Positions 54,695 through 64,000 of a stretch of 64,000 nucleotides of DNA are shown here, one piece after another; positions within the stretch are counted from its first letter, which is position 1, and each line of letters opens with the position of its first letter. Below the pieces are notes generated by a model. That model ran no database searches. It was not told the origin of the DNA and worked only from the letters and a program-made list of their open reading frames with translations. Source of the DNA: Mesorhizobium sp. M00.F.Ca.ET.216.01.1.1 (GTDB lineage: Bacteria; Pseudomonadota; Alphaproteobacteria; Rhizobiales; Rhizobiaceae); the NCBI RefSeq assembly GCF_004010325.2, contig NZ_SADR02000006.1, forward strand, positions 186,001 to 250,000. Reading direction: 5' to 3'. The translations under genes and the position numbers were made by a program.

Positions 54695-55105
54695 ATGGAC
54701 AGCAAGATCGTCAATCTGAGAACGAAGCTCGAGATCTATAAAGCGGGCAGCGGTGGCGGAAATCTTGCGGATTGTCCGGTTCGCGATGTGATCCAGGGCA
54801 TCAGCGGCAAATGGAGTTCGCTGCTGATGATGGCGCTGGCGGAAAAGCCCTATCGCTTCGGTGAATTGCGGCGCCTTGTGCCTGATATCTCACAGCGCAT
54901 GCTGACCCAGACGCTGCACGACCTGCAGCGCGACGGCTACGTCCATCGCCAGGTGTTTGCGACCAAGCCGCCGAGCGTCGAATACAGTCTGACCGATCTT
55001 GGGCGTTCGATGTTCGGCCCCTTGCATCAACTGATCCAGTGGGCCGAGCTCAATCATGGCGCGGTGCGCACCGCGCGCGCCGCCTTCGACAACGCCGACG
55101 GCTGA
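54695..55105 (+). CDS. HxlR family transcriptional regulator
   Basis: A 136-residue winged-helix protein: CPVRDVIQGISGKWSSLLMMALAEKPYRFGELRRLVPDISQRMLTQTLHDLQRDGYVHR with Cys 30 just before it (DCPVRDV), which in HxlR proteins can sense electrophiles or redox state. ATG 54695 is the in-frame start by homology. Probably controls the neighbouring QorB-like gene. Confidence 0.92.
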   Translation: MDSKIVNLRTKLEIYKAGSGGGNLADCPVRDVIQGISGKWSSLLMMALAEKPYRFGELRRLVPDISQRMLTQTLHDLQRDGYVHRQVFATKPPSVEYSLTDLGRSMFGPLHQLIQWAELNHGAVRTARAAFDNADG

Positions 55106-55153
55106 GACCATCAATGCCAGGAGGCGGCTTGATTTGGCAAGATCGCTGAAGGA

Positions 55154-56477
55154 TTGTCCGGCTTGGGCAGCATTCGGCGGGCAACGGGCATTTCTCTCGA
55201 CATCGCGATTGCCGGGGCAGGCCCGGCCGGACTGGCCACCGCGCTCTATCTCAAGCGGGCCGGGCACCGGGTCACCGTCTTCGATCGTTTCGACGAGCCG
55301 AAGCCGGTCGGTTCCGGGCTGATCCTGCAGCCGACCGGGCTGACAGTGCTCGCCGATCTCGGCTTGCTTGACGACATTCTGGTGCTGGGCAGCCGCATCG
55401 ACCGCCTGCATGGTGCAGACGCCAAGACCGGCCGCACCGTGCTCGGCGTCCGCTATGATGCCCCGCGCGGCCGCCGGTTCGGGCTGGCAGTGCACCGGTC
55501 GGCCCTGTTCGGCGTGCTCTTCCGTGCCGCCAAGCGCGAAGCGATCACCATGGAAACCAGCATCGAGATCGAGACGCTGGAGACCGGCGAACGAGCGATA
55601 CTGGTCTGCCAAAACGGGCGAAGGCTGGGGCCGTTCGATCTGGTCGTCGATGCCAGCGGCTCACGCTCCAAGCTGCGGCGACACTTGAGAAATCCGGGCG
55701 AAGTGCTGCCGCTTGCCTATGGCGCGTTCTGGGCGTCGCTCGGCTGGCGCGGCGACGGTTTCGACGAGAAGGCATTGCTGCAGCGTTATGACAGAGCAAG
55801 CGTAATGGTCGGTGTGCTGCCGATCGGCCGGCCGGAATCCGGCGCTGAAAAGATGGCGGCATTCTTCTGGAGCCGATCTCGAACGCGTGCGGGCGACAGG
55901 TCTGAATGCATGGAAGGCGAGGGTGGTCGAGCTGTGGCCCGAATGCCAGGCATTCACCGAGCAGATCGACAGTTTCGACCAACTTTCGCTGGCGCGTTAC
56001 GGCCATCACACGATGAAGCTGCCGGCCGGCCGGCGGTTGGCTGTTATCGGCGACGCGGCGCATTCGACCAGCCCGCAACTCGGGCAAGGGGCGAACATGG
56101 CGCTGCTCGATGCGGCGGCGCTCAACTACTCGCTTGCGCGGGCCGACACCGTCGACGCAGCGCTGGAGGCCTATGCCTGGGCGCGGCGATGGCACGTGCG
56201 GGTGTTCCAGGCGCTGTCGCTGATGCTGACGCCGTTCTACAAGTCGGATTCGATCGTAATGCCGTTCGTCCGCGACAGGCTGGTGGCGACGGCGCCGAAA
56301 ATTCCGCCGGCGCCGCAGTTTCTCGCCGCGATGGTGGCCGGAACCGTGATCGATCCGTTCACGCGGATCGGGCTTGCGGAAGCGCTGTGGCCGGAGCGTT
56401 CCGCTGGATTATTGTCGAAAGATGCGAGCCCTTCGCCTGCAGAAAGGCATGGAGGCGTCGCGGATAGTCGGGGGTGA
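55154..56477 (+). pseudogene. FAD-dependent monooxygenase, frameshifted
   Basis: The first frame (TTG 55154) has the dinucleotide motif IAGAGPAGLATALYLKRAGHRVTVFDR and the VVDASGSRSKLRRHL region, ending after AAFFWS at about 55871. A second frame takes over as ADLERVRATGLNAWKARVV and includes the GDAAHSTSPQLGQGANMALLDAAAL flavin/active-site motif, running to 56477. Neither frame alone holds both halves. The second frame's end overlaps the convergent GST gene by 119 bases, so the true C-terminus may also be altered. Confidence 0.82.
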
Positions 56478-57090
56478 CCGCGTCCATCACCGACCGGCGT
56501 TCACGCAATGCCTTGCGCCAGGCCTGTACAAGCGGCTTTCCGTTCAGGATGCCGAAATCGCCGATCTCGTCGAAGACGTCGAAGTAGCGGAAGATCGGCC
56601 CGTAGACCGCGTCGACCAGCGAAAAGCGCTCGCCGGCGAACCACGGCCCATGCCGGCCGGCATCCTGCGCCAGTTCCACTTCGACACGATCGAACATCGC
56701 TGCCAGGGCATTGCTTTCAGCGAGGAAGGCGCCTCCCGTCGGCGCGGAATAGAACCGGCTGATGGCGTTGAGAATGGCCGAGCCGAATTCGATCCAGGCG
56801 CGATGCCGGGCGCGGGCGAGCGGATCAGCGGGATGCAGCGGGTGGGCCTGCGTCTCCTCGAGGAATTCGAGGATGACAGCGGATTCGAAGATCACCGTTT
56901 CCTCGTCGTTTTGCTGGACGCGCAACAACGGCACCTTGCCAAGCGGCGATATCGCCTTGAACCAGGACGGCTTGTTGGCGAGGTCGATGGTGAGGCGTTC
57001 AAACGGCACGGCCTTTTCGCGCAGTGAAATCGCCGCGCGCTGCACGTAGGGACAAAGATGATGGCTGACGAGGATGAGCTTGCCGGACAT
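56359..57090 (-). CDS. Glutathione S-transferase family protein
   Basis: A 243-residue soluble GST: N-terminal thioredoxin domain KLILVSHHLCPYVQRAAISLREKAVPFERL with the SHHLCPYVQR start as the active-site region, and the KVPLLRVQQ...TVIFESAVILEFLE glutathione site; C-terminal all-helical domain. ATG 57090 follows GGGGAGAG at 4-5 bases. The Rieske gene ends one base upstream, so both are one operon. Confidence 0.92.
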   Translation of the reverse strand: MSGKLILVSHHLCPYVQRAAISLREKAVPFERLTIDLANKPSWFKAISPLGKVPLLRVQQNDEETVIFESAVILEFLEETQAHPLHPADPLARARHRAWIEFGSAILNAISRFYSAPTGGAFLAESNALAAMFDRVEVELAQDAGRHGPWFAGERFSLVDAVYGPIFRYFDVFDEIGDFGILNGKPLVQAWRKALRERRSVMDAVTPDYPRRLHAFLQAKGSHLSTIIQRNAPATALPQARSA

Positions 57091-57091
57091 T

Positions 57092-57397
57092 TCACTCTCC
57101 CCAGACATAGTTCAAGGCGCCGTCCTCGACGCGGGTGGAGAGGAACATGAGGCGGGAGCCTTTGGACGCCGGGCCTTCGAGGCGGTCGCCGCTCGCCATG
57201 TCGAACGAGGCGCCATGCCACTGACAGACTAGCTTGCCGTCCTTGCAATCGAGCGGCCCGCCGAAATGCAAGCAGACATTGGCAGCAGCGCGGATACGAT
57301 CGCCGCTGCGATAGACATGGACCTCGCGGCCGAAGAACGGCGCGATCAGGCTGCCCGTTTCGGGAATGTCGGCGGCCTTGCAGATTTCATGCTTCAT
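57092..57397 (-). CDS. Rieske-type [2Fe-2S] ferredoxin-like protein
   Basis: A 101-residue small Rieske protein: iron-sulfur ligands in CLHFGGPL (Cys-x-His) and CQWHGASFD (Cys-x2-His). It would transfer electrons to an oxygenase or serve in a redox step with the GST (for example in the breakdown of aromatic or haloaromatic compounds). ATG 57397 is preferred because the in-frame ATGs further upstream lie among the operator palindromes. First gene of the operon. Confidence 0.92.
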   Translation of the reverse strand: MKHEICKAADIPETGSLIAPFFGREVHVYRSGDRIRAAANVCLHFGGPLDCKDGKLVCQWHGASFDMASGDRLEGPASKGSRLMFLSTRVEDGALNYVWGE

Positions 57398-57416
57398 CGG
57401 TTTACCTTCCAAGATT

Positions 57417-57478
57417 GATGCAACCGCATCCATGTAGATGCATATGCATCGATCTGTCAAGCTTGATGCAATTGCATC
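57417..57478. promoter_or_regulatory. Three palindromic operator sites between the Rieske and MarR genes
   Basis: GATGCAACCGCATC (57417-57430), GATGCATATGCATC (57437-57450) and GATGCAATTGCATC (57465-57478) all follow GATGCA-NN-TGCATC, the first imperfectly. Start-to-start distances are 20 and 28 bases, roughly two and under three helical turns. They fill the 100-base divergent spacer and so could control both promoters. Confidence 0.7.
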
Positions 57479-57497
57479 TATCACCTATGCTGCAGCC

Positions 57498-57956
57498 ATG
57501 ACGGAGAAAGCCACCCCTTCGCCCGAAGCCATCAAGGCGTGGGCCCGCCTGATGCGGGTTTCGCGCCAGCTCGTGGAAAGTGCCGAAGACGCGCTGAAGG
57601 ACGGCGGCCTGCCGCCGCTTGCCTGGTACGACGTGCTGCACGAGCTTGCCGAGACGGGCGAGGGTGGATTGCGACCGTTCCAGCTGACCGAGCGTACCTT
57701 GTTCGCGCAATACAACATCTCGCGGCTGCTGGCGCGGCTCGAAGCCGACGGCCTGGTCGAGAAGCTCAGGGTTGCCGATGACGGCCGCGGACAAACCATC
57801 CGCATCACCGGCAAGGGGCGCGAAACCCGCCGTCGCATGTGGGCCGTTTACGGCCCGTCGATCGCGGAACTGGTCGGCGTCAGGCTTTCGGCAAGCGAAC
57901 TCGAAACCTTGTCGGGTCTGCTTGGGCGACTGCGCCATCCAGCCATCGTGGAATGA
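57498..57956 (+). CDS. MarR family transcriptional regulator
   Basis: A 152-residue winged-helix regulator: MTEKATPSPEAIKAWARLMRV then LAWYDVLHELAETGEGGLRPFQLTERTLFAQYNISRLLARLEADGLVEKLRVADDGRGQTIRITGKG (residues 44-110). ATG 57498 gives the usual MarR length. Divergent from the Rieske-GST operon, whose spacer holds three palindromes that suit a MarR dimer. Ligand probably a phenolic compound (inference). Confidence 0.93.
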   Translation: MTEKATPSPEAIKAWARLMRVSRQLVESAEDALKDGGLPPLAWYDVLHELAETGEGGLRPFQLTERTLFAQYNISRLLARLEADGLVEKLRVADDGRGQTIRITGKGRETRRRMWAVYGPSIAELVGVRLSASELETLSGLLGRLRHPAIVE

Positions 57957-58010
57957 CTTCTCCCGCTAAGCAGCCGATGCGGGGAAGCGGGTTGGCAAGA
58001 TGGCGCGAGC

Positions 58011-58445
58011 TCAGACCGGGTGGCTGCCCCAAAGGAATGCCAGGGCTGCCAGCACACCAAGCGCTGCGCGAACCAGGTGCAGATTGCCCCATTTGACGAT
58101 CAAGGCCCTGGCTTGCGGATTGGCGGCGGCCGCATCCATCGCCTCCAGCGATCTGTTTGTCGGCATCATCACTATCAGCGTCCACGGCCAGGGCAGGATA
58201 ATCAGCACCGCCCCGACCAGATAGGCGAGACCGCCGGTCTGCCACCAGGCAATGACACCGAAAACACAGGCGACAACGGCGATCGACGCCTGCATGGCGG
58301 CGCCGCGCTTGTAGGCGGGCTGCCATTCCTGCAGCAACGCCCGGTCATCGAGCTGAAGCCGGGCTGGCTGCTCGGCGACGCTGACATAGATGGCGGCGCC
58401 CGCAAACGCGGCGGCAACGGTCAAGGCAAGCAATCCGACGAGCAT
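58011..58445 (-). CDS. DUF1772 (anthrone oxygenase-like) membrane protein
   Basis: A 144-residue protein with four hydrophobic helices (LVGLLALTVAAAFAGAAIYV, AMQASIAVVACVFGVIAWW, LAYLVGAVLIILPWPWTLIVMM, LVRAALGVLAALAFLWG) and the conserved MMPTNRSLEAMD that is characteristic of DUF1772. ATG 58445 follows GGAAGAG. Divergent from a TetR repressor. Biochemical role uncertain; some members resemble anthrone oxygenases. Confidence 0.88.
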   Translation of the reverse strand: MLVGLLALTVAAAFAGAAIYVSVAEQPARLQLDDRALLQEWQPAYKRGAAMQASIAVVACVFGVIAWWQTGGLAYLVGAVLIILPWPWTLIVMMPTNRSLEAMDAAAANPQARALIVKWGNLHLVRAALGVLAALAFLWGSHPV

Positions 58446-58538
58446 CGTCTCTTCCACGACAAGCCGCCCACCACAGCGCGGCCTCAACACGAAATAAGGC
58501 TTGCACAGGTTTGGACAATACGCCATAGAAGCACAGAA

Positions 58539-58555
58539 CCGTAACGTACGGTACG
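58539..58555. promoter_or_regulatory. Candidate TetR operator
   Basis: CCGTA-ACG-TACGG (58539-58551) and the overlapping CGTAC-G-GTACG (58545-58555) in the 153-base spacer between DUF1772 and the TetR gene. Confidence 0.5.
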
Positions 58556-58598
58556 CTTTGGCTGAAACCCAAACCATCATCGGGGCAGGAAAAGAACT

Positions 58599-59267
58599 TT
58601 GTTGCAGGCAAGCGCCGACATCGACACCAGCGAGACGCTGACGGAACGGCAAAAGGCCGTGCTGGACGCCGCCCTTCGCCTGCTGGTCGAGGAAGGCGAC
58701 CACCTGACCATGACCGCCGTGGCGCGGCGGGCGAGCTGTTCCAAGGAAACGCTCTACAAATGGTTCGGCGACCGCGACGGGCTGTTGACGGCGACGGTGC
58801 AGTGGCAGGCTTCCAAGGTGCGCGTGGCCCCCGTCGACCGCAAGGGGCTCGACCTTGCGTCGCTGACGGCGAGCCTCGAACGCTTTGCCTCGGACTGGCT
58901 CAAGGTGATTTCGAGCGACACCTCGATTGCACTGAACCGCGTCGCGGTCGGCCATGCCGGCCCCGTCAAGCGCAAAGACGGCAAGGACGATCTTGGCGCC
59001 ATCGTGCTGGAGAATGGCCGCTTTGCGCTGGCGAGGCGCCTGAAGCCGGTGCTGGAAGCCGGCAGGCAGGCCGGGCTTCTCCAGTTTTCGGACGCCGAAG
59101 CGGCGTTCCGCACCTTCTTCGGGCTGGTCGCCCGCGACGTGCAGATCCGCCTTTTGCTCGGCGACCGGCTGGAATTGACTGATGCGGCGATCGGCGGCGA
59201 TGCCGCCCGGGCGACACAACAGTTCCTCGCTCTCCACGGAGCAAAAACCGGGCCGCAAGGCCTCTGA
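58599..59267 (+). CDS. TetR/AcrR family transcriptional regulator
   Basis: A 222-residue regulator: RQKAVLDAALRLLVEEGDHLTMTAVARRASCSKETLYKWFGDRDGLLTA (residues 18-66) as the DNA-binding domain, with a TetR_C-type aromatic C-terminal half. The start is TTG 58599. Likely target is the divergent DUF1772 gene. It ends 24 bases before ilvC but on a separate unit. Confidence 0.9.
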   Translation: MLQASADIDTSETLTERQKAVLDAALRLLVEEGDHLTMTAVARRASCSKETLYKWFGDRDGLLTATVQWQASKVRVAPVDRKGLDLASLTASLERFASDWLKVISSDTSIALNRVAVGHAGPVKRKDGKDDLGAIVLENGRFALARRLKPVLEAGRQAGLLQFSDAEAAFRTFFGLVARDVQIRLLLGDRLELTDAAIGGDAARATQQFLALHGAKTGPQGL

Positions 59268-60311
<1,044 letters not shown>

Positions 60312-60326
60312 GATTTAATCGCGAGA

Positions 60327-60349
60327 GGGCGGCGTGATGATCGCCGCCC
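60327..60349 (+). terminator. Terminator after ilvC
   Basis: GGGCGGCG (60327-60334), seven-base loop, CGCCGCCC (60342-60349), then TATTCG. The T-run is weak, but the stem is perfect. Confidence 0.75.
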
Positions 60350-60383
60350 TATTCGTATAGCTCATGCACGAGCGCCGCTGAGC

Positions 60384-60668
60384 CTAGCCATAGTGCCAAT
60401 GCGGCTTGGGCTCGGTGCCGGTGAACATAACGCCGATGCGGTCCTCGCGGCGCCAGCGGACCACGGCCTTGTAGGCGATGCCATCGGTCGGCACATAGAG
60501 CAGAAATTCATCCGGCACCCGCGCGTCGATCGACACTTTCAGCTCCGCACCGCCGGCATGCATGTTGCGCAGCGTGCATTTGACCTCGGAATTGGTCACG
60601 CCGGTCAGGATCGTCGCGCCCTTGAGGACGCGCTGCCTGTGCTTGTCTCTGTTTTCGTCCTGGGCCAT
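60384..60668 (-). CDS. PilZ domain protein
   Basis: A 94-residue single-domain PilZ-like protein: basic DKHRQRVLKGATILTGV at the N-terminus, the NMHAGGAELKV strand (family N-x-S-x-x-G-x-x-like site), and the VVRWRREDRIGVMFTG C-terminal signature. The c-di-GMP-binding RxxxR motif is HRQRVLKG, so arginine spacing is altered, and binding is uncertain. ATG 60668 starts MAQDENRDK. A c-di-GMP cyclase is encoded at 34796-35587. Confidence 0.85.
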   Translation of the reverse strand: MAQDENRDKHRQRVLKGATILTGVTNSEVKCTLRNMHAGGAELKVSIDARVPDEFLLYVPTDGIAYKAVVRWRREDRIGVMFTGTEPKPHWHYG

Positions 60669-60850
60669 CACACAATCCCGGGCGATCGTCGCATAGGGAG
60701 CGGTCTGATCAGCACGTTCGATAGACCTGCCTGATAAACATAGCGTTAGCATCGATGGCTACGGGCGAACTTTGCGGCCCAGAGAAAAGCTCAGAGACAA
60801 AAATGGCGCCGCGATACGCGGCGCCACAACCATTCGTCAGCCGGTGTTGC

Positions 60851-61474
60851 TCAACTATAGGGCGAAATGCACTGCTGGCGCGGACCATAATAGGGCTGGA
60901 ACGTGTTGTCCGCAGCCCGGTAAGACCTGTAGCGGTTGTAGCACCAGCGGACATGGGCGCTCGAAAGGGTGCGATAGTAACGGCGCGGCGCATAGTAACC
61001 GTTGTTGTAGTAGCCCCGGTTGTAGTAGCCCTGGTACAGGCTGCCAAGGCCGAACCCAAGGCCCAAACCGAGAAGCGCGGCGGCGCCGTTGTCGTTGTCG
61101 TGGTAACCGCCGTAATAGCCGCCACCGTAGTACCGGCGATGGTGATGGCGCCGCCAGCGCCAGTCGTCATTCCAATTGCCGTTGTCCCAATTGCGGGAAA
61201 AATGGTGCTCGCGGAAATTGTTGTGGCGCCATCTCCAATCGTCGCCGTGCCATTGCCGGACGCCATGCCTGCGCCAACGCCAATTGTACATCTGTCTGTC
61301 ATTGCCGCCGGCCCACTCGGCGCGGACCGGCGTAATTTGCGGCGCTGCGGCATTGGCCGGCACCGACAGGTCTGGTTGCAGGATCGGGCCGGCGAAAGAC
61401 GGAGCCGTCAGGCCCGCCACAAGGCCGAGCGTCATCAGCCCGGATCCGAGCGAAGACAAAAAGAGCGGTTTCAT
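60851..61474 (-). CDS. BA14K family exported protein
   Basis: A 207-residue periplasmic or surface protein. Signal peptide [29 protein letters not shown]. The middle is extraordinarily rich in Trp, Arg, His, Asn, Gly and Tyr ([24 protein letters not shown]), and the C-terminal BA14K signature is [30 protein letters not shown]14K is an immunoreactive lectin-like protein of Brucella; role in rhizobia unknown. GGAGAG precedes ATG 61474. Confidence 0.88.
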   Translation of the reverse strand: MKPLFLSSLGSGLMTLGLVAGLTAPSFAGPILQPDLSVPANAAAPQITPVRAEWAGGNDRQMYNWRWRRHGVRQWHGDDWRWRHNNFREHHFSRNWDNGNWNDDWRWRRHHHRRYYGGGYYGGYHDNDNGAAALLGLGLGFGLGSLYQGYYNRGYYNNGYYAPRRYYRTLSSAHVRWCYNRYRSYRAADNTFQPYYGPRQQCISPYS

Positions 61475-61640
61475 TGCACTCTCCGAAGGTTCAGGCCCCA
61501 CGCCCACCACTCCGAGGAAGAAACTCGACAGTGGAACTTTCCGTCTGAACGGAAGATGAACAAAAAGGTTCCGTCAACCATAACTGGCGTTAGCGCTATG
61601 CCCTTGTTTTCGGACGCGCTTGCGGGCAAAGCTCATCGCC

Positions 61641-62753
61641 ATGTCGCTGCGCCTCGCCACCTTCAACGTCGAAAACCTGATGAACAGGTTCGATTTTTCC
61701 GGCTACCGCAACCAGCTCAACGAAGATCGCACGCTGGCGCTGTTCGACATCCGGAGCGAGGCTGAATACAGGATGCTGGAGCAGGCGCGCGCGATCGCAC
61801 AGTCTGACGATACGCGCCAGCTGACGGCGCTGGCGATCGCGGCCACCCGCGCTGACATCATCTGCATGCAGGAGGTCGACAATATCGAGGCGCTGAAGGC
61901 CTTCGAATATGGCTATCTGTTCAAGATGGTCGGGCAGGGCTACCGGCAAAAATACACCACATCAGGCAATGATTCGCGCGGCATCGACGTCGCTGTGATG
62001 ATGCGCAACGAGACCGCGCAGGGCCAGCCGATAGAATTCGTGCGCATGACCAGCCACGCCTATGTCACTTTCGAGCAGTTCGGCCTGCACACGCCGGAAC
62101 TGGCGGCGCTTGGGCATCTGGCCAACGAGCGCGTCTTCCGGCGCGACTGCCTGGAAATCGACGTGACCGTAGGAGGCGTGCCGCTGACGCTCTACCTCGT
62201 GCATTTCAAGTCGATGGGCTCCCCCCGCAACGGTCTGGACGGGCGCGAGGCGACGATGCCGCTGCGCATTGCCGAGGCGCTGGCAGTGCGCTGCATCATC
62301 GAGGAGCGCTTCGGCAAGGATCACGCCGCCGACAAACGCTGGGCGATCTGCGGCGACATGAACGATTACCGGCAGCGCGTGAAAGTCACCGGCGATGCCG
62401 TCGACGGCTACCGCTTCGAGGTGGTCAACGAGAGCCAGTCCTGTCTCAACGTGCTTACCGCCGGCGGCTTTTGCGAAAACGCCGTCGAGCGGCGCCCGGA
62501 GATGGACCGCTGGACCTTCTACCATACGCGCGGGCCGGAAGAGCGGCATCTCTGCCAGCTCGACTACATCCTGCTGTCGAAGGCGCTGGCCAGCAAGAAC
62601 GCCACAGCCGTTCCCGACATCATCCGAAACGGCCAGCCCTGGCGCACCATATTTCCGGCAGGTCAGGAAGTGGACCGCTTTCCGCGCGCCGGCTGGGACC
62701 GGCCGAAGGCGTCCGACCATTGTCCGGTGGCGGTCACTTTGGACATGGCCTGA
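61641..62753 (+). CDS. Endonuclease/exonuclease/phosphatase family protein
   Basis: A 370-residue EEP-fold protein: SLRLATFNVENLMNRF at the N-terminus (metal-binding Asn), ADIICMQEVDN with the catalytic Glu, LVHFKSMGSPRNG, CGDMNDYR with catalytic Asp-x-Asn, and the final KASDHCPVAVTL (Ser-Asp-His). All four active-site motifs are intact. It could cleave DNA, RNA or phosphate esters; it has no signal peptide. Start ATG 61641 is the most plausible although the ribosome site is weak (TTG 61620 is an alternative). Confidence 0.87.
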   Translation: MSLRLATFNVENLMNRFDFSGYRNQLNEDRTLALFDIRSEAEYRMLEQARAIAQSDDTRQLTALAIAATRADIICMQEVDNIEALKAFEYGYLFKMVGQGYRQKYTTSGNDSRGIDVAVMMRNETAQGQPIEFVRMTSHAYVTFEQFGLHTPELAALGHLANERVFRRDCLEIDVTVGGVPLTLYLVHFKSMGSPRNGLDGREATMPLRIAEALAVRCIIEERFGKDHAADKRWAICGDMNDYRQRVKVTGDAVDGYRFEVVNESQSCLNVLTAGGFCENAVERRPEMDRWTFYHTRGPEERHLCQLDYILLSKALASKNATAVPDIIRNGQPWRTIFPAGQEVDRFPRAGWDRPKASDHCPVAVTLDMA

Positions 62754-62763
62754 GGACGGTCTG

Positions 62764-63483
62764 TTGAGTTTTGACCTGCCGCGCAACATCATCCTGCCGG
62801 TCGATGCGGTCGACGTCAGGCTCGACCCTGGTCCGCATCCGTTCGAGCGCGACAATGCGCAGGCGATCGCCGACAACTGGCAGCGCGAGACGGCGGCCAA
62901 CCCCGCGCTGTTCGACGGCACCGTGGTGCTGCTTTCGGCGCTCAGCTACCGCGACAACAGCCTCGTCGGCCGCTGCCATGCGGTGCGCTACTCGACCTTC
63001 ATGCTTTGGCGCGGCAACAGGCAGGTGGCCGGCGCCGAACACGCCTATGCCCATGCCATGCTGGTCGCCGGCGACAATGCGCTGGTGGCGATCCGCATGG
63101 CGTCGCACACCGTCAATCCCGGCCGCGTCTATTTCGCCGCCGGCTCGTTGGAGCCGGTCGATTTTCGCGACGGTCTTGTCGATGTCGACTTCAACATGAT
63201 GCGTGAGGTGCGTGAGGAAACCGGCCTCGACCTATCAGGCGCGGCACGCGGCAAGCGCTATTACGCGATGTCGACCGCAAGCGGCACGGTGATCTTTCGC
63301 CGCTACCATGAGCCGGCATCCGCCGACGAGGTCGCGCAGCGCATCAGCGCCTTCGTCGCCACCGAGGCGGAGCCGGAAATCGAGGGACCTGTCATCATCC
63401 GCCATGCCGCCGACCTGCCGGACGGGCTGATGCCGCACATGAAGCCGCTGATCGAGTGGCATTTTTCTGGCGATCACGCCTGA
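62764..63483 (+). CDS. NUDIX hydrolase-like protein
   Basis: A 239-residue protein with a C-terminal NUDIX-type segment: GSLEPVDFRDGLVDVDFNMMREVREETGLDL, where REVREETGL is the core (the G-x5-E part is present in modified form). The N-terminal half has no recognised domain. It starts at TTG 62764 after GAGGA, 10 bases beyond the previous gene, so it is co-transcribed. Similar rhizobial proteins are annotated as NUDIX hydrolases of unknown substrate. A 33-base gap separates it from the MacB-type gene. Confidence 0.85.
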   Translation: MSFDLPRNIILPVDAVDVRLDPGPHPFERDNAQAIADNWQRETAANPALFDGTVVLLSALSYRDNSLVGRCHAVRYSTFMLWRGNRQVAGAEHAYAHAMLVAGDNALVAIRMASHTVNPGRVYFAAGSLEPVDFRDGLVDVDFNMMREVREETGLDLSGAARGKRYYAMSTASGTVIFRRYHEPASADEVAQRISAFVATEAEPEIEGPVIIRHAADLPDGLMPHMKPLIEWHFSGDHA

Positions 63484-63515
63484 GTTTGCCGTCAGACCGT
63501 TTTCGTCAGACCGGC

Positions 63516-64000
63516 TCACTCGTGCCGCAGCGCGTCGATCGGATCGAGCCTTGCGCCACGCAGTGCCGGGAAGAAGCCGAACACCATGCCGATCAGCGCG
63601 GAAAAGCCGACAGCGAGCAGGATGATCGCCGGGCTGGGTGCAAACGGTATTGTCAGCGTCAGCGAGGCGAGGCCGGCCAGCGCCAGGCCGATCAGGATGC
63701 CGATGATGCCGCCGAGCAGCGACAGCACCGTCGCCTCGACCAGGAACTGGATGAGGATATGCTTTTCATGCGCGCCGATGGCGAGCCTGATGCCGATTTC
63801 GCGCGTGCGCTCGGTGACTGAGACCAGCATGATGTTCATGATGCCGATGCCGCCGACCAGCAGGCTGACGCCGGCGACGGCGCCGAGCATGCCGGTCATG
63901 GCGGTTGTGGCGCTGGCCATGGCGGCGGCGATCTGGGTCATGTCGCGGATCGAAAAATCGTCCTCGCGGTCGGGCGTGATGCGTCGCGTGTCGCGCAATA
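63516..64000 (-). CDS. MacB-type ABC transporter permease (5' end outside window)
   Basis: The visible C-terminal 161 residues of a FtsX-like/MacB permease: AVAGVSLLVGGIGIMNIMLVSVTERTREIGIRLAIGA, the hallmark of the MacB/FtsX superfamily, then three membrane helices and the ending ALRGARLDPIDALRHE. The gene continues to the right. Related systems export macrolides, lipoproteins or peptides. Frame is clear, start is not in the window. Confidence 0.93.
   Translation of the reverse strand, partial: LRDTRRITPDREDDFSIRDMTQIAAAMASATTAMTGMLGAVAGVSLLVGGIGIMNIMLVSVTERTREIGIRLAIGAHEKHILIQFLVEATVLSLLGGIIGILIGLALAGLASLTLTIPFAPSPAIILLAVGFSALIGMVFGFFPALRGARLDPIDALRHE

Overview
The window looks like a chromosomal segment of a high-GC alphaproteobacterium of the order Hyphomicrobiales, most likely Mesorhizobium or a close relative. 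The strongest evidence is a circularly permuted two-piece tmRNA gene on the minus strand whose tag reads ANDNYAEARLAA. Supporting evidence is an alpha-type SspB, a BA14K-family protein, rhizobial-type palindromic mosaic repeats, and the run thyA / folA / hflK-hflC / degP / serB / miaA / ilvI-ilvN. I see no tRNA, rRNA, CRISPR array, prophage or complete insertion sequence.

Layout. 1-10 kb: a UvrD-type helicase (partial) with an unusual in-frame insert, a membrane PQQ glucose dehydrogenase, a dienelactone-hydrolase-family protein, an EamA exporter divergent from an Lrp regulator, a thioesterase and a D-lactate-dehydrogenase-like flavoprotein. 10-20 kb: a giant AsmA protein with a coiled-coil tail, an ECF sigma locus facing an SDR that lacks the catalytic Tyr/Lys, the SspB-DUF4169-RHH operon, and a TetR/Bcr pair sharing a promoter-operator. 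20-33 kb: a frameshifted ATPase gene, ssrA, thyA, a molybdate module (modABC, a short ModE, two candidate ModE boxes and a molbindin remnant), cobF, a DUF4424 protein, folA, hflKC, a DUF2065 remnant broken by a mosaic repeat, and degP. 32-42 kb: GNAT-serB, miaA, a diguanylate cyclase, a HerA-like ATPase, a cupin regulator, a doubly frameshifted GNAT gene, and ilvI-ilvN behind a leader peptide and attenuator. 42-50 kb: LysE exporter, RND pump, cobalt-type nitrile hydratase, RecD-like helicase. 50-64 kb: pdxJ, kup, an NmrA/HxlR pair, a frameshifted FAD monooxygenase, a Rieske-GST operon controlled by a MarR regulator with three tandem palindromes, a TetR/DUF1772 pair, ilvC, a PilZ protein, a BA14K protein, a nuclease-fold hydrolase, a NUDIX protein and a partial MacB-type permease.

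The window mixes housekeeping genes (thymidylate/folate, branched-chain amino acids, serine, PLP, tRNA modification, membrane protease control, trans-translation) with small regulator-plus-target accessory pairs. At least five genes are broken (AAA ATPase, DUF2065, GNAT, FAD monooxygenase, molbindin fragment), and there are several perfect short tandem duplications. This suggests ongoing local decay or, for the one-base cases, possible sequencing error. The most interesting points are regulatory and structural: the ilv leader peptide, the palindromic insert in the helicase, the repeat-broken DUF2065 gene, the triple operator at the MarR/Rieske junction, the operator inside the Bcr promoter and the ModE circuit. 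I did not find a clear, wholly new multi-gene system.
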